A stretch of DNA of 64,000 nt from Bradyrhizobium sp. Ghvi. Lineage in GTDB: Bacteria; Pseudomonadota; Alphaproteobacteria; Rhizobiales; Xanthobacteraceae. The position numbers and the translations under genes are program-made. This document shows positions 11,268 to 20,300 of the stretch, one piece after another. The notes below the pieces were generated by a model. The model was not told the origin of the DNA and did not search any database. It worked only from the letters and a program-made list of their open reading frames with translations. The first letter of the stretch is position 1. Every line of letters starts with the position of its first letter. The DNA is taken from the NCBI RefSeq assembly GCF_900115265.1, contig NZ_FOVU01000007.1, positions 283,899 through 347,898 on the forward strand, given 5' to 3'.

Positions 11268-12113
11268 TTATCGCAGCCGCACCACTGGCGCGGCTTCCGG
11301 CGCGGTATCCTGCGCCTCGGCCTGGGTCTCGTCGACGTCGGCGCCCTTCGGCATCGCCTCCACCACTTCGATGCCCTTGCTGTGGCAAATGGTGGCGAGG
11401 CGCTCGGGCAGCTCCTGATCGGTCACGAAGGTCTGGATCTGCGTCATATGCGCGATCCGGACTGGCGCGCTGCGGCGAAGCTTCGTGGAATCAGCGACCA
11501 GCATCACGCTGCGGGCATTGGCGATGATGGCCTGCGCCACCTGCACCTCGCGATAGTCGAAGTCGAGCAGCGCGCCTTCCTCGTCGATCGCGGACGCGCC
11601 GATGATGGCGTAGTCGACCTTGAACTGACCGATCAACTGTGTCGCGGTCGAGCCGACCACGGCACCGTCAGCGCGCCGCACCGTGCCGCCGGCCACCACC
11701 ACCTCGATGCGGGGGTGGCGGTAGAGCAGCATGGCGACGTTGAGATTGTTGGTGATGACCAACAAATCCTCATGCGAGGTCAGCGCGCTCGCGACCTCTT
11801 CCGTCGTGGTGCCGATATTGATGAAGAGCGAGCAGCCGTTCGGGATCAGCGAGGCGGCGGCAGCCCCAATCGCCTTCTTCTCGTCGGCGGCGACGAAGCG
11901 GCGGGCCTCGTAGGCGAGGTTTTCAACACCGGAGGCGATGATGGCGCCGCCATGGATGCGGGTCAGCGAGCGGCGCTCACAGAGATCATTGAGGTCCTTG
12001 CGGATGGTCTGCGCCGAGACTTCGAAGCGCCGCGCCAGCTCCTCCACCATGACGCGGCCGGAAGCGCGGGCGATGTTGAGGATTTCAGCTTGGCGATGGG
12101 TCAATCCGGTCAC
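11268..12113 (-). CDS. glpR: DeoR-family repressor, probable glycerol regulator
   Basis: A 281-residue regulator. The N-terminal winged helix-turn-helix spans residues 5-57 (ILNIARASGRVMVEELARRF, then SAQTIRKDLNDLCERR). The sugar-phosphate sensing DeoRC domain follows (INIGTTTEEVASAL around residue 98; VSDSTK-like VADSTKL near 205). About 25 Ala/Glu/Pro-rich residues extend the C-terminus. In rhizobia a DeoR regulator usually adjoins the glycerol operon, and glycerol-3-phosphate is the expected inducer. Here the TA pair separates it from glpD. It likely acts on the CGAAAG array at 10362-10430. Confidence 0.88.
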   Translation of the reverse strand: MTGLTHRQAEILNIARASGRVMVEELARRFEVSAQTIRKDLNDLCERRSLTRIHGGAIIASGVENLAYEARRFVAADEKKAIGAAAASLIPNGCSLFINIGTTTEEVASALTSHEDLLVITNNLNVAMLLYRHPRIEVVVAGGTVRRADGAVVGSTATQLIGQFKVDYAIIGASAIDEEGALLDFDYREVQVAQAIIANARSVMLVADSTKLRRSAPVRIAHMTQIQTFVTDQELPERLATICHSKGIEVVEAMPKGADVDETQAEAQDTAPEAAPVVRLR

Positions 12114-12205
12114 GGCAACGGCCTCAAATCAGAACGATACATGGTGCGGCTTCTCGCCCGCGCGGTCAATGCGGATGCCGATCACGGTTAATGGATGGGT
12201 GCCCC

Positions 12206-12880
12206 TCACCATGCCATCGCGCGCGCGAGCCGCGCGAGCAGTTCGGGATCGTCAAAGGCGCTGGCTGAGGCGACGGCGCCTGCGCCAACGAGGTCAGCAT
12301 CGCTAAGGCTGGTCCGGATACCGATGGTCGCAATCCCGGCGGCGGTGGCCGACTGCACGCCCGAGCGGGAATCCTCGAACGCGATCGAGGCGGCCGCGCT
12401 GGCGCCAACGAAGCGCAGCCCCTCCTGATAGGGCAGCGGATGCGGCTTGCCGTGCGGCAGCTCCTCGCCGATCACGAGCGCCTTGAAACGATCCGTGATG
12501 CCGAGGCCGGACAGCAGCAACTCGGCATTGAGACGCGGCGCGTTGGTGACGGCGACCATGGGAATGCCGGCCTCGTCTGCGCGGTCGAGCAGCGCCATCA
12601 GGCCCGGCAGCGGTTCGATCTGCCCCGCAACCAGGTTGCGAAACACTTCTTCCTTCTCGTCGAGGATCGCGGCACGCCGCTCCAATGTCTCGTCGGACAG
12701 AAAGCGCTCCCCGATCGACACATTCGCAAAGCCTTGCAGCTCCCTGGAGAAGCGCGCGTGGTCGAAAACATGGCCGCGCGGACCGAGCACCTGGTTGAAC
12801 GCCTTCAGGTGCAGCGGGTCAGTGTTGGCGAGCGTGCCGTCGATGTCGAACAGCAACGCCCTGCCCAGGCCCCGGATCAT
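12206..12880 (-). CDS. HAD-family phosphatase (Cof/CbbY-like)
   Basis: A 224-residue haloacid dehalogenase-type hydrolase. Motif I is LFDIDGTLANTDP (nucleophile Asp near residue 11), motif II is the Thr in VAVTNAPRLNAE, and the acidic motif IV is IAFEDSRSGVQSA. The helical cap lies between residues 20 and 90. The start at 12880 has a good ribosome site (AGGGAA); a frame continuing upstream is not needed. Such enzymes dephosphorylate sugar phosphates or phosphoglycolate. It follows glpR by 92 bases in the opposite reading order, so it is upstream of glpR and might be cotranscribed with it. Confidence 0.85.
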   Translation of the reverse strand: MIRGLGRALLFDIDGTLANTDPLHLKAFNQVLGPRGHVFDHARFSRELQGFANVSIGERFLSDETLERRAAILDEKEEVFRNLVAGQIEPLPGLMALLDRADEAGIPMVAVTNAPRLNAELLLSGLGITDRFKALVIGEELPHGKPHPLPYQEGLRFVGASAAASIAFEDSRSGVQSATAAGIATIGIRTSLSDADLVGAGAVASASAFDDPELLARLARAMAW

Positions 12881-13029
12881 GTCGTGTTCCCTCTCGCGCT
12901 CGGCGCAATGATGCGCGAGACGTATCAATTCGCGCGGGGTGACGCAATGCGGCCCATTGCGGGACGTGACACTCGACAAAGTCGAATGCTGCTGCAACAG
13001 TGGCCGCAAGATCAAGAACGGAGGATACG

Positions 13030-13416
13030 ATGACACTCAATCGCGATCATGCAGCCGACCATGAGGCGGTGGCAAAAAACGTCGAGGCCTTTCGCCTCGC
13101 CCAGATCGCGGCCGATCAAAAGGCGCTCAGCGCGCTGTGCGCGGACGATCTGAGCTACAGCCATTCCAACGGCTTCCTCGAGGACAAGGAAGCCTTCGTC
13201 GCCAATGCCACAGACGGCAAGACGAAATTCCTGTCGATTGCGTACGAGGATCCGACCATCAAGATCGTCGGCCCTGCCGCGATCGTGCGCTTCCACTGGA
13301 TGGCCGAGATGATGACCGACGGAAAGAAAGTGGCAAACAGCCTCCACATCCTGATGAACTGGCAGAAGCAGGGCGACGAGTGGAAGCTGTTGTCGCGCTC
13401 CGCGACGAAGTTGTGA
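13030..13416 (+). CDS. NTF2-like protein (DUF4440/SnoaL fold)
   Basis: A 128-residue protein with the small cone-shaped NTF2-like fold: an N-terminal helix (DHEAVAKNVEAFRLAQIAAD), then LCADDLSYSHSNGFLEDKEAF, and a terminal beta strand WQKQGDEWKLLSRSATKL. The ATG at 13030 is preceded by GGAGG with ideal spacing, so the ten extra upstream codons are not used. It is divergent from the HAD phosphatase gene. Family members include ketosteroid-isomerase-like enzymes and binding proteins. No catalytic residue assignment is possible. Confidence 0.8.
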   Translation: MTLNRDHAADHEAVAKNVEAFRLAQIAADQKALSALCADDLSYSHSNGFLEDKEAFVANATDGKTKFLSIAYEDPTIKIVGPAAIVRFHWMAEMMTDGKKVANSLHILMNWQKQGDEWKLLSRSATKL

Positions 13417-13424
13417 TCGACAGT

Positions 13425-13526
13425 GTCATTCCGGGACGCGCCAGGCGCGGGCCCGGAATCCATTGATCGGCAGTTTTCTGCAGCAAAATGGATACCGGGC
13501 TCGCGCTTCGCACGCCCCGGAATGAC
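13425..13526. repeat. Palindromic intergenic repeat, family A copy 1
   Basis: The ends are inverted (GTCATTCCGGG ... CCCCGGAATGAC) and the interior has a nested GAATCCATT / AATGGAT pair. It lies nine bases after the NTF2-like gene and just before the convergent gene at 13535. Related copies are at 20180-20300, 20966-21042 and, more diverged, 39161-39242 and 59994-60097. Confidence 0.8.
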
Positions 13527-13534
13527 CGCGGCTG

Positions 13535-13726
13535 TTACGCCGCCTCCTTCACGTCGCCGTTCACCAGCTTGCGCGCAGCGCGCTCGGCTTCGCGGGCGTT
13601 GCGAAAGAGCTGGCCTTCAAGACGATTGAATTGCTGGGATGAGGCGAAGAAGCGGTAGCCTCCCTGACCGCGGACCACGATGCCCGCGGTCTCTGAATTC
13701 ACTTCGATGATGTAGCTGTCCGGCAT
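13535..13726 (-). CDS. Small conserved hypothetical protein
   Basis: A 63-residue protein (start chosen at the internal ATG, MPDSYIIEVNSETAGIVV, because the upstream 21 codons read like leader sequence). It is mostly beta strand followed by a helix rich in Ala/Arg/Glu (FRNAREAERAARKLVNG). The look is of a short cytoplasmic protein common in Bradyrhizobium, and I do not recognise a domain. Its 3' end abuts repeat copy 1. The 208 bases upstream of it (13727-13934) hold no other gene I can support. Confidence 0.6.
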   Translation of the reverse strand: MPDSYIIEVNSETAGIVVRGQGGYRFFASSQQFNRLEGQLFRNAREAERAARKLVNGDVKEAA

Positions 13727-13934
13727 GTCCCGTGGATTCCTCAGTGCGGGCAAATAACGGCCAGTCTGCCCAAAGGTTCCTGAGGGCAAATCAACCGGTT
13801 TCGACCCCGAATCGACGCGCTATTGAGTACGCCGGGACCTCATCCGTTTTATGACCCGTTGTTGGCGAAGACGCGACGCGTGGACTCATCGTCGCCGCAC
13901 ATCTTGCCGAGATGGGACAGAGTGCCGCGCGCGA

Positions 13935-14345
13935 TCAGGTCGCGATCGGCGCGGCGGCCGAACGCACCTCTTGCGGTCGACCATGCTCGTCGATCGAGAC
14001 GTAGGTAAAATTTCCATCGGTGACGAGGAACGGATGCTCTTCCCCGCGCCGCAGCGCCCAGGCTTCCAAATGCACTGTCATCGAGGTGCGGCCGACCCGC
14101 ACGAGATTGGCGTAAACCGAGACGAGATCACCGACATAGACGGCTTTGCGAAAATTCATTGCCTCGATCGCAACCGTCACAGTGCGCGACTTCGCGACCT
14201 TTGATGCAAACACGCCGCCGCCGACGTCCATCTGGCTGAGCAGCCAGCCGCCAAAGATATCGCCATTGGCGTTGGTGTCTGCGGGCATCGCGAGCGTGCG
14301 GATGCAGAGATCGCCGCTCGGCTCGATGTCGGACTTTTCGCTCAT
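13935..14345 (-). CDS. Acyl-CoA thioesterase, YciA-like hotdog fold
   Basis: A 136-residue single hotdog-domain thioesterase that hydrolyses acyl-CoA to free acid and CoA. The family signature DTNANGDIFGGWLLSQMDVGG (residues about 20-40) carries the catalytic Asn/Asp region, with AIEAMNFRKAVYVGD and GRTSMTVHLEAW following. It starts seven bases after the stop of the hydratase/dehydrogenase gene and is therefore the last gene of the beta-oxidation operon. It may relieve CoA trapping during fatty-acid breakdown. Confidence 0.9.
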   Translation of the reverse strand: MSEKSDIEPSGDLCIRTLAMPADTNANGDIFGGWLLSQMDVGGGVFASKVAKSRTVTVAIEAMNFRKAVYVGDLVSVYANLVRVGRTSMTVHLEAWALRRGEEHPFLVTDGNFTYVSIDEHGRPQEVRSAAAPIAT

Positions 14346-14352
14346 GCTTCTC

Positions 14353-16449
14353 TCACTTGAAATTGTCCCAGCCCGGATCGGGCGCGAAACGCTCGCCGAA
14401 TCGATCGGCCAACGCGCGCAAGGTCGATACGACATTCTCCACGCCGCGTGCACGCGCATGGTTCAGGGGACCGCCGCGGAACGGCGCGTAGCCGGTGCCG
14501 AAGATCATGGCGCCATCCACCGCATCGGCATCGTCAACGATGCCTTCGCGCAGAGCCGCGACGCAGACATTGGACATCGGCAGCACCAGGCGGTCGATCA
14601 TCTGGTCGGTGACACCAGGACCGGTCTCGGGCAGCGGCGCCTTCTGCGCCTTGCCGTCCTTCCAGGTGTAAAAGCCCTTGCCGGTCTTGCGGCCGAGTTC
14701 GCCCCTTGCGACCTTTTCGCGCAACCAGGCCGGCGTGGGCGGCAGCAGGTCACCGAACTTGGTGCGCAGCATGTCGCCGACGTCGAGGCAGATGTCGAGA
14801 CCGACCTGATCGGCCAGCTCGATCGGCCCCATCGGCATGCCGAACTGCTCGGCCGCAGCGTCGATCAGACGCTGGTCGGTCTTCTCGTCCAGCATCACCA
14901 TCGCCTCAAGCATGTAGGGCGTCAGCGCGCGGTTGACGAGGAAGCCCGGCGAGCTCTTCACCGATAGCGGCAAACGGTCGATCGCGCCGACGAAGGCGAG
15001 CGCTTGTTTCAGCACCTGCGGATCGTTGCCATCATGGCTGACGACCTCAACCAGCTGCAGCCGCGACACCGGATTGAAGAAGTGCAGGCCGACGAGGCGC
15101 TCCGGCCGCGTCAGGGTCGTGCGCAGATCCTGCAGCGGAATGCTCGATGTGTTGGTGGCGAGGATCGCCGCCGGCTTCATCCGCGGCTCGAGGCTGGCAT
15201 AGACCTTCTGCTTCAGGTCGAGCTTTTCCGGCACCGCCTCGATAATGAGATCGGCATTGCGAACGCCCTCGCCGTCCATGTCCGGGATGAGGCGATCGAG
15301 CGCATCGCGCACCTCGGTCGGCTTGCGAATGATCTTACTGTAGAGATCGGCGGCGCGCTTGATCGCGCCCGCGATCGGCGCGGCCTTCATATCGGCGAGC
15401 GAGACGCGCAGTCCCTGCCCGGCTACCCAAGCCGCTATGTCGCCGCCCATGGCGCCGGCGCCGATGACATGGACGTGCCTGATCGTGTTGCCGGAGCCTG
15501 CGGCCTTCTTCATCTGTTCGCGCAGGAAGAACACGCGGATCAGATTTTGCGCGGTCGGGGTCACCATCAATTTGGCGAACGACGTCTGCTCCGCCTTCAG
15601 CATCGCAGCCTTGCTGCCACCATGCGTTTCCCAGAGATCGATCAGCGCGTAAGGTGCCGGATAATTCCGGCGCGGCGCAGCCTTCGCCGCCTCGCTTCGC
15701 ATGCGCTTGGCAAGCAGCCCGCGCACCGGGCCGAGATTGGCCGCGCGTGCGAGCAGCCCGGGCTTGGCCCGCTTCAGGCGGCCGAACAGCACGTCCTTCA
15801 CGGCATTGCGGACGTGGCGCTCCTGCGTCACGGTGTCGACGAGGCCGAGCGCTTTGGCGCGTCGCGCGTCGATGGTGCGCCCGGTCAGCATCAGGGACAT
15901 CGACTGGGTCGGATTGACCAGCGCGGTGAAGCGCGCGGTGCCGCCGAGCCCGGGATGCAGGCCCAGCATCACCTCCGGGAAGCCGAAGCGCGCGCCATCG
16001 ATGGCGATGCGCGACTGGCAGGCCAGCGCGACTTCGAGCCCGCCGCCGAGGCAGAAGCCGTGGATGACCGCGACCGTCGGCAGCTTCAACGCTTCCAAAT
16101 GGTCGACCACCGCATGCGCGGCGCGGATGCGTGTCTCCACCATCTCGGCGTCGCTCGCGCCGCGGAATTCGTTGACGTCGGCGCCGGCGATGAAGCCGGA
16201 CGGTTTTGCGGAGCGGATCACGACGCCTGCAGGCCGCTCGGTCTCGATCGCCGCAAGCACGGCATCAAATTCCTCCATCACGTCGGAGGATAGCGTATTG
16301 GCGCTGGCATCGGCGCGATCGAACAGCAGCCACGCGACGCCGTCGGCATCGCGCGTCAGCTTGAAGTGCCGGTAGGGACCATCGGCTGCGGGTGGGGGCC
16401 CGAGCGAGAGCACGCGGTCGCCGAGCGCGGTCATGATCCTTGAATCCAT
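14353..16449 (-). CDS. fadJ: Bifunctional enoyl-CoA hydratase / 3-hydroxyacyl-CoA dehydrogenase
   Basis: A 698-residue multifunctional alpha subunit of beta-oxidation. The N-terminal crotonase domain covers roughly residues 20-300, with oxyanion segments PSGFIAGADVNEF and CLGGGLEVALAC and the catalytic Glu in PEVMLGLHPGLGGTARF. The Rossmann motif HVIGAGAMGGDIAAW is near residue 328, with the dehydrogenase catalytic region GLHFFNPVSRLQLVEVV. The C-terminal 3HCDH domains end in MIFGTGYAPFRGGPL. It is one base from the thiolase stop (TGACATG). FadB and FadJ cannot be told apart safely; no frameshift is seen. Confidence 0.93.
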   Translation of the reverse strand: MDSRIMTALGDRVLSLGPPPAADGPYRHFKLTRDADGVAWLLFDRADASANTLSSDVMEEFDAVLAAIETERPAGVVIRSAKPSGFIAGADVNEFRGASDAEMVETRIRAAHAVVDHLEALKLPTVAVIHGFCLGGGLEVALACQSRIAIDGARFGFPEVMLGLHPGLGGTARFTALVNPTQSMSLMLTGRTIDARRAKALGLVDTVTQERHVRNAVKDVLFGRLKRAKPGLLARAANLGPVRGLLAKRMRSEAAKAAPRRNYPAPYALIDLWETHGGSKAAMLKAEQTSFAKLMVTPTAQNLIRVFFLREQMKKAAGSGNTIRHVHVIGAGAMGGDIAAWVAGQGLRVSLADMKAAPIAGAIKRAADLYSKIIRKPTEVRDALDRLIPDMDGEGVRNADLIIEAVPEKLDLKQKVYASLEPRMKPAAILATNTSSIPLQDLRTTLTRPERLVGLHFFNPVSRLQLVEVVSHDGNDPQVLKQALAFVGAIDRLPLSVKSSPGFLVNRALTPYMLEAMVMLDEKTDQRLIDAAAEQFGMPMGPIELADQVGLDICLDVGDMLRTKFGDLLPPTPAWLREKVARGELGRKTGKGFYTWKDGKAQKAPLPETGPGVTDQMIDRLVLPMSNVCVAALREGIVDDADAVDGAMIFGTGYAPFRGGPLNHARARGVENVVSTLRALADRFGERFAPDPGWDNFK

Positions 16450-16450
16450 G

Positions 16451-17734
16451 TCACACCGCCTCGATCAGCATGGCACCGCCGAGCCCGCCGCCGATGCACT
16501 CGGTGGCAATCCCGCGCCGCGTGCCGAGCCGCTTCATCGCGTTGACGAGATGCAGCACGATGCGATTGCCTGACGTACCGACGGGATGACCGAGCGAGAT
16601 CGCGCCGCCGTCGACATTGAGCTTTTCGCGCTCGACCTCGCCGGCTGGGCCGTCGAGCCCCAAAATCTCGCGGCAGAACTTTTCGTCGTTCCAGGCGGCG
16701 AGGCAGCCGAGCACCTGGGTGGCAAAAGCCTCGTTCAGCTCCCAGGTCTCGACGTCCTTGATGGTGAGATCGTTGCGCTGAAGCAGCGGCGTGACTGACA
16801 TGACGGGGCCGAGTCCCATGATGCTGGGATCGAGCGCAGCCCAATTGCTGTCGACGATCGCAGCCTTCGGCGTCAGCTTGTGCTTGGCCACCGCGGCGTC
16901 GGAGGCGAGGATCACCCAGGAGGCACCGTCGGTGATCTGCGAGGAATTTCCGGCCGTGACCTGCCCCCAGGGACGCTCGAACACCGGCCGGAGTTTTGCC
17001 AGCGACTCGGCCGTCGAATCCGGCCGCACGCCGTCGTCATGGTCGAAGAATTTTCCGTCGCGGGAGAACGCCGTCTCGACCTCGCCTTTCAGAAAGCCCT
17101 CGGCTTGCGCGTGCGCAAGACGGCGATGGCTCTCGGCCGCGTAGGCGTCGGATTGCGCGCGGGTGATGCCGAAGAGATGGCCGACCACCTCCGCGGTCTG
17201 GCCCATGTTCAATTCGGTGACGGGATCGGTCAGTCCTCGCTCGAGCCCAATGATCGGCTTGAGATCGCGCGGCCGCAGCTTGAACGCGGCGGCGAGTTTC
17301 GCGGCCACGCCCTTGGCAGTGGCAAGGCCGGCAAACCAGCGCACGCCGGAATTCGGCCAGACCAGCGGCGCGTGGCTCAGCGCCTCGGTGCCGCCGGCCA
17401 GGATCATATCGGCATGACCTTCGCGAAGGTACCGATAAGCGGTATCGATCGACTGCATGCCGGAGCCGCAATTGATCTGCACGGTAAAGGCGACCATATC
17501 CTCGCCCATACCGAGCCGGAGCGCGGCGACGCGGGCCGGGTTCATCTCGTCCGCGATGACGTTGACGCAGCCGAGAATGACCTGATCGAAATCATCAGGC
17601 GAAAACGGTTGACGCGCCAGCAGCGGCCGTCCGCATTGCACGGCCAGATCGACCGGCGTGAATGGCCCCGGTCCCGAGCGTGCCTTCAAGAACGGCGTAC
17701 GGCTGCCGTCGACGATGAAAACCGGTCGTGCCAT
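16451..17734 (-). CDS. fadI: Acetyl-CoA C-acyltransferase (3-ketoacyl-CoA thiolase)
   Basis: A 427-residue thiolase that cleaves 3-ketoacyl-CoA to acetyl-CoA and a shortened acyl-CoA. The acylated Cys is in INCGSGMQSID (about residue 89). The catalytic His residues are in GGAISLGHPVGTSGN and the NEAF loop (WELNEAFATQ). The second Cys is in TECIGGGLGGAML near the end. It overlaps the acyl-CoA dehydrogenase gene as TAATG and precedes the hydratase/dehydrogenase gene by one base, so the subunits are made together. Length is closer to FadI than FadA. Confidence 0.93.
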   Translation of the reverse strand: MARPVFIVDGSRTPFLKARSGPGPFTPVDLAVQCGRPLLARQPFSPDDFDQVILGCVNVIADEMNPARVAALRLGMGEDMVAFTVQINCGSGMQSIDTAYRYLREGHADMILAGGTEALSHAPLVWPNSGVRWFAGLATAKGVAAKLAAAFKLRPRDLKPIIGLERGLTDPVTELNMGQTAEVVGHLFGITRAQSDAYAAESHRRLAHAQAEGFLKGEVETAFSRDGKFFDHDDGVRPDSTAESLAKLRPVFERPWGQVTAGNSSQITDGASWVILASDAAVAKHKLTPKAAIVDSNWAALDPSIMGLGPVMSVTPLLQRNDLTIKDVETWELNEAFATQVLGCLAAWNDEKFCREILGLDGPAGEVEREKLNVDGGAISLGHPVGTSGNRIVLHLVNAMKRLGTRRGIATECIGGGLGGAMLIEAV

Positions 17735-20001
17735 TAGCCTGCCGCCCTCTGTTCACCGAGCTCCTGGAAGAACTGATGCACGTCGCCGGATTTCTTGTAA
17801 ATCGGCGACAGCGCTTCCGGCGGAAAATCGTCGACCTCGATGACCTTTGCAACGGCTTCCTGAGACGCAGCCAGCTGCTCGCCTTCGGCCTGCGTGATCA
17901 CCCCCTTGGTGACGGCGTCCTTCCAATTGCGGATATGCGCGGCACGCATCCGCCTGGCGATGGCGTCGGTCGCTGCTACCAGCTTGAACGCGCGCTCAAG
18001 CCGCGCAAAGCCGCTGTCGTCGTCGACATAAGCGAGATCCGGCGTCAGCCGCTCGCGCGCCGGCGATGGCTCGAGCACGAGGCTTGCGCATTGGTGCACC
18101 ACGCGATCGGACGGGCCGAGCACGCGGGCGCCGAAGGGCTGCACCACGAGCTTGAGGAAGCCGGCAACAAATCGATTGGGCAGATTGGCTAGGATTTCAG
18201 CCAGCCTGATCTCGATGGTCTTGAAGCCGGTCGCCATGCACCATTCCAGCGCGGCAAAATCCTCTTTCTGCCGGCCCTCGTCCTGCCAGCGCTTGAGCGC
18301 CGCCGAGAGCAAATACAGTTCGGACAGGATGTCGCCGAAGCGCGCCGACAGCATTTCCTTGCGCTTGAGCGCGCCGCCGAGCGTGAGCAGCGCCATGTCA
18401 GCGCAGAGCGCGAACGCCGCGGAGTAACGCGAGAGCTGGCGATAGAATGGCGTGGCCTCGCCCGCGTCGGGCGTCAGGGCGAAGGCGCCAAAGGTCCAGC
18501 TCCGGCCGAAGGCCCGGAACAGCGTCCGGAAGCTGTGGCCGACATGTTTCCAGAACGCCCTGTCAAAGGCCGAGAGCCCGCGCTCGCGGTCGGTATCCGC
18601 GAGCGCGTTCATCTCGTCGAGCAGGTAAGGATGCGCGCGGATCGCGCCCTGCCCGAACACGATGAGATTGCGGGTGAGGATGTTGGCGCCCTCGACAGTG
18701 ATGCCGACGGGCACGGCGCGGTGCAGATTGCCGAGATAGTTTTGCGGACCATCGATCACGGCCTTGCCGCCATGGATGTCCATGGCGTCGTCGATCGCGA
18801 TGCGCATCCGCTCCGTCGCGTGCAGCTTCATGATACCCGAGATCACGGCGGGATGAATGCCGGCGTTGAGCGCCGCGCAGGTGAGCCTTCGAGCGGCGTC
18901 GAGCTGATAGGCGGTGGCGACGATGCGGGCGAGCGGCTCCTCGACGCCCTCGAATTTCGAGATGGAGATGCCGAACTGCTCGCGGATGCGGGCGTAGGCG
19001 CCGGTGGTGCGCGCGGCATAGGCGGCACCGGCAGCGGAGAGTGATGGCAGCGAGATGCCGCGGCCGGCAGCAAGCGCCGTCATCAGCATCCTCCAGCCCT
19101 GCCCCAGCCTCTCCTTGCCACCGATCACATAGTCGAGCGGGATGAAGACGTCGCGGCCCCAGTTCGGGCCATTCTGGAAAACTTGCATCGACGGCAGATG
19201 GCGATGGCCGATCTCGACGCCAGGGAGATTGGTCGGGATCAACGCCACGGTGATACCGAGGTCTTCCCTGTCGCCGACGAGATGATCGGGATCATAGGCC
19301 TTGAAGGCGAGGCCAAGCAGCGTCGCGATAGGACCGAGCGTGATGTAGCGCTTGTGCCAGTTGAGCCGGAGGCCTATGACCTCACGCCCCTCGAAATCGC
19401 CTTTGCAGATGATGCCAGTGTCGACCATCGACGCGGCATCGGAGCCCGCTTCCGGGCTGGTGAGGCCGAAACAGGGAATGTCGCGGCCGTCGGCGAGACG
19501 CGGCAGCCAGCGTTCCTGCTGCTCTTTCGTTCCAAAGCGTACCAAAAGCTCGCCGGGTCCGAGCGAGTTCGGCACCATCACAGTGACGGCCGCGGCGATC
19601 GAGCGTGTCGAGATTTTTCGGACGACTTCCGAATGCGCATAGGGCGAGAAACCGAGACCGCCAAACTCTTTCGGGATGATCATGCCGAAGAATCTTTCGC
19701 GCTTGATGAAGTGCCAAACGTCCAACGGCAGATCGCGCAAATCCCAAAAGATCTTCCACTCGTCGAGCATGGCGCAGAGCTCGTCGACGGGTCCATGGAG
19801 GAAAGCCTGCTCTTCGTCCGTCAGCTTGGCCTGCGGCACCTTCAGCAGCTTCGACCAGTCGGGATTGCCGGTGAAGAGATCGGCATCCCACCAGACGTCC
19901 CCGGCCTCCAGCGCCTCGCGCTCGGTGTCGGACATCGCCGGCAGCACGCCGCGTGCGAGAGCGAAGATCGGCTTGGTGATGGTGTCGCGGCGGAAGCTCA
20001 T
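17734..20001 (-). CDS. fadE: Acyl-CoA dehydrogenase, FadE type
   Basis: A 755-residue flavoenzyme catalysing the first step of beta-oxidation (acyl-CoA to trans-2-enoyl-CoA), passing electrons to ETF. The large form with a C-terminal extension of about 300 residues is that of E. coli FadE (814 residues). Marks include FFGMIIPKEFGGLGFSPYAHS, CFGLTSPEAGSDAASM and SISKFEGVEEPLARIVA. Start placed at ATG 20001 (MSFRRDTITKPIF). The open frame continues upstream but runs through repeat sequence. First gene of the operon fadE-fadI-fadJ-thioesterase; its stop overlaps the thiolase start. Confidence 0.92.
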   Translation of the reverse strand: MSFRRDTITKPIFALARGVLPAMSDTEREALEAGDVWWDADLFTGNPDWSKLLKVPQAKLTDEEQAFLHGPVDELCAMLDEWKIFWDLRDLPLDVWHFIKRERFFGMIIPKEFGGLGFSPYAHSEVVRKISTRSIAAAVTVMVPNSLGPGELLVRFGTKEQQERWLPRLADGRDIPCFGLTSPEAGSDAASMVDTGIICKGDFEGREVIGLRLNWHKRYITLGPIATLLGLAFKAYDPDHLVGDREDLGITVALIPTNLPGVEIGHRHLPSMQVFQNGPNWGRDVFIPLDYVIGGKERLGQGWRMLMTALAAGRGISLPSLSAAGAAYAARTTGAYARIREQFGISISKFEGVEEPLARIVATAYQLDAARRLTCAALNAGIHPAVISGIMKLHATERMRIAIDDAMDIHGGKAVIDGPQNYLGNLHRAVPVGITVEGANILTRNLIVFGQGAIRAHPYLLDEMNALADTDRERGLSAFDRAFWKHVGHSFRTLFRAFGRSWTFGAFALTPDAGEATPFYRQLSRYSAAFALCADMALLTLGGALKRKEMLSARFGDILSELYLLSAALKRWQDEGRQKEDFAALEWCMATGFKTIEIRLAEILANLPNRFVAGFLKLVVQPFGARVLGPSDRVVHQCASLVLEPSPARERLTPDLAYVDDDSGFARLERAFKLVAATDAIARRMRAAHIRNWKDAVTKGVITQAEGEQLAASQEAVAKVIEVDDFPPEALSPIYKKSGDVHQFFQELGEQRAAG

Positions 20002-20055
20002 GGCAGACCTCTTGCATCGGCGCGGTCGCGGGCATCTTAGCGGAAAGTGGCCGGC

Positions 20056-20071
20056 TGAAGTGAACACTTCA
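20056..20071 (-). promoter_or_regulatory. 16-bp dyad upstream of fadE, putative operator
   Basis: TGAAGTG-AA-CACTTCA is a perfect 7-bp inverted repeat with a 2-base centre, 54 bases before the fadE ATG. The size suits a TetR-family dimer; fatty-acid regulons are commonly controlled by TetR (FadR, PsrA) proteins. The binding protein is unknown. Confidence 0.5.
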
Positions 20072-20179
20072 CGGGCAAAATCATGCCGAATTGACGCGGC
20101 TGTGCGGTCGCCCCGGCGACCATAACGACCGGGGCGTGCTGGCAGTTCCGGGAGGGGAATGATGGCACATGTCTTCGCC

Positions 20180-20300
20180 GTCATTCCGGGGCACGCGAAG
20201 CGTGAGCTTTGGTGCGCAATTGCGCGCCAGAGAATCCATCGTGCCGCAACGTTGGTTGATGAATGGATTCCGGGCTCGCGACGGCGCGCCCCGGAATGGC
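20180..20300. repeat. Palindromic intergenic repeat, family A copy 2
   Basis: Begins GTCATTCCGGGG and ends CCCCGGAATGGC, with an inner GAATCCAT / ATGGATTC pair. The right end has decayed slightly compared with the other copies. Confidence 0.78.
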
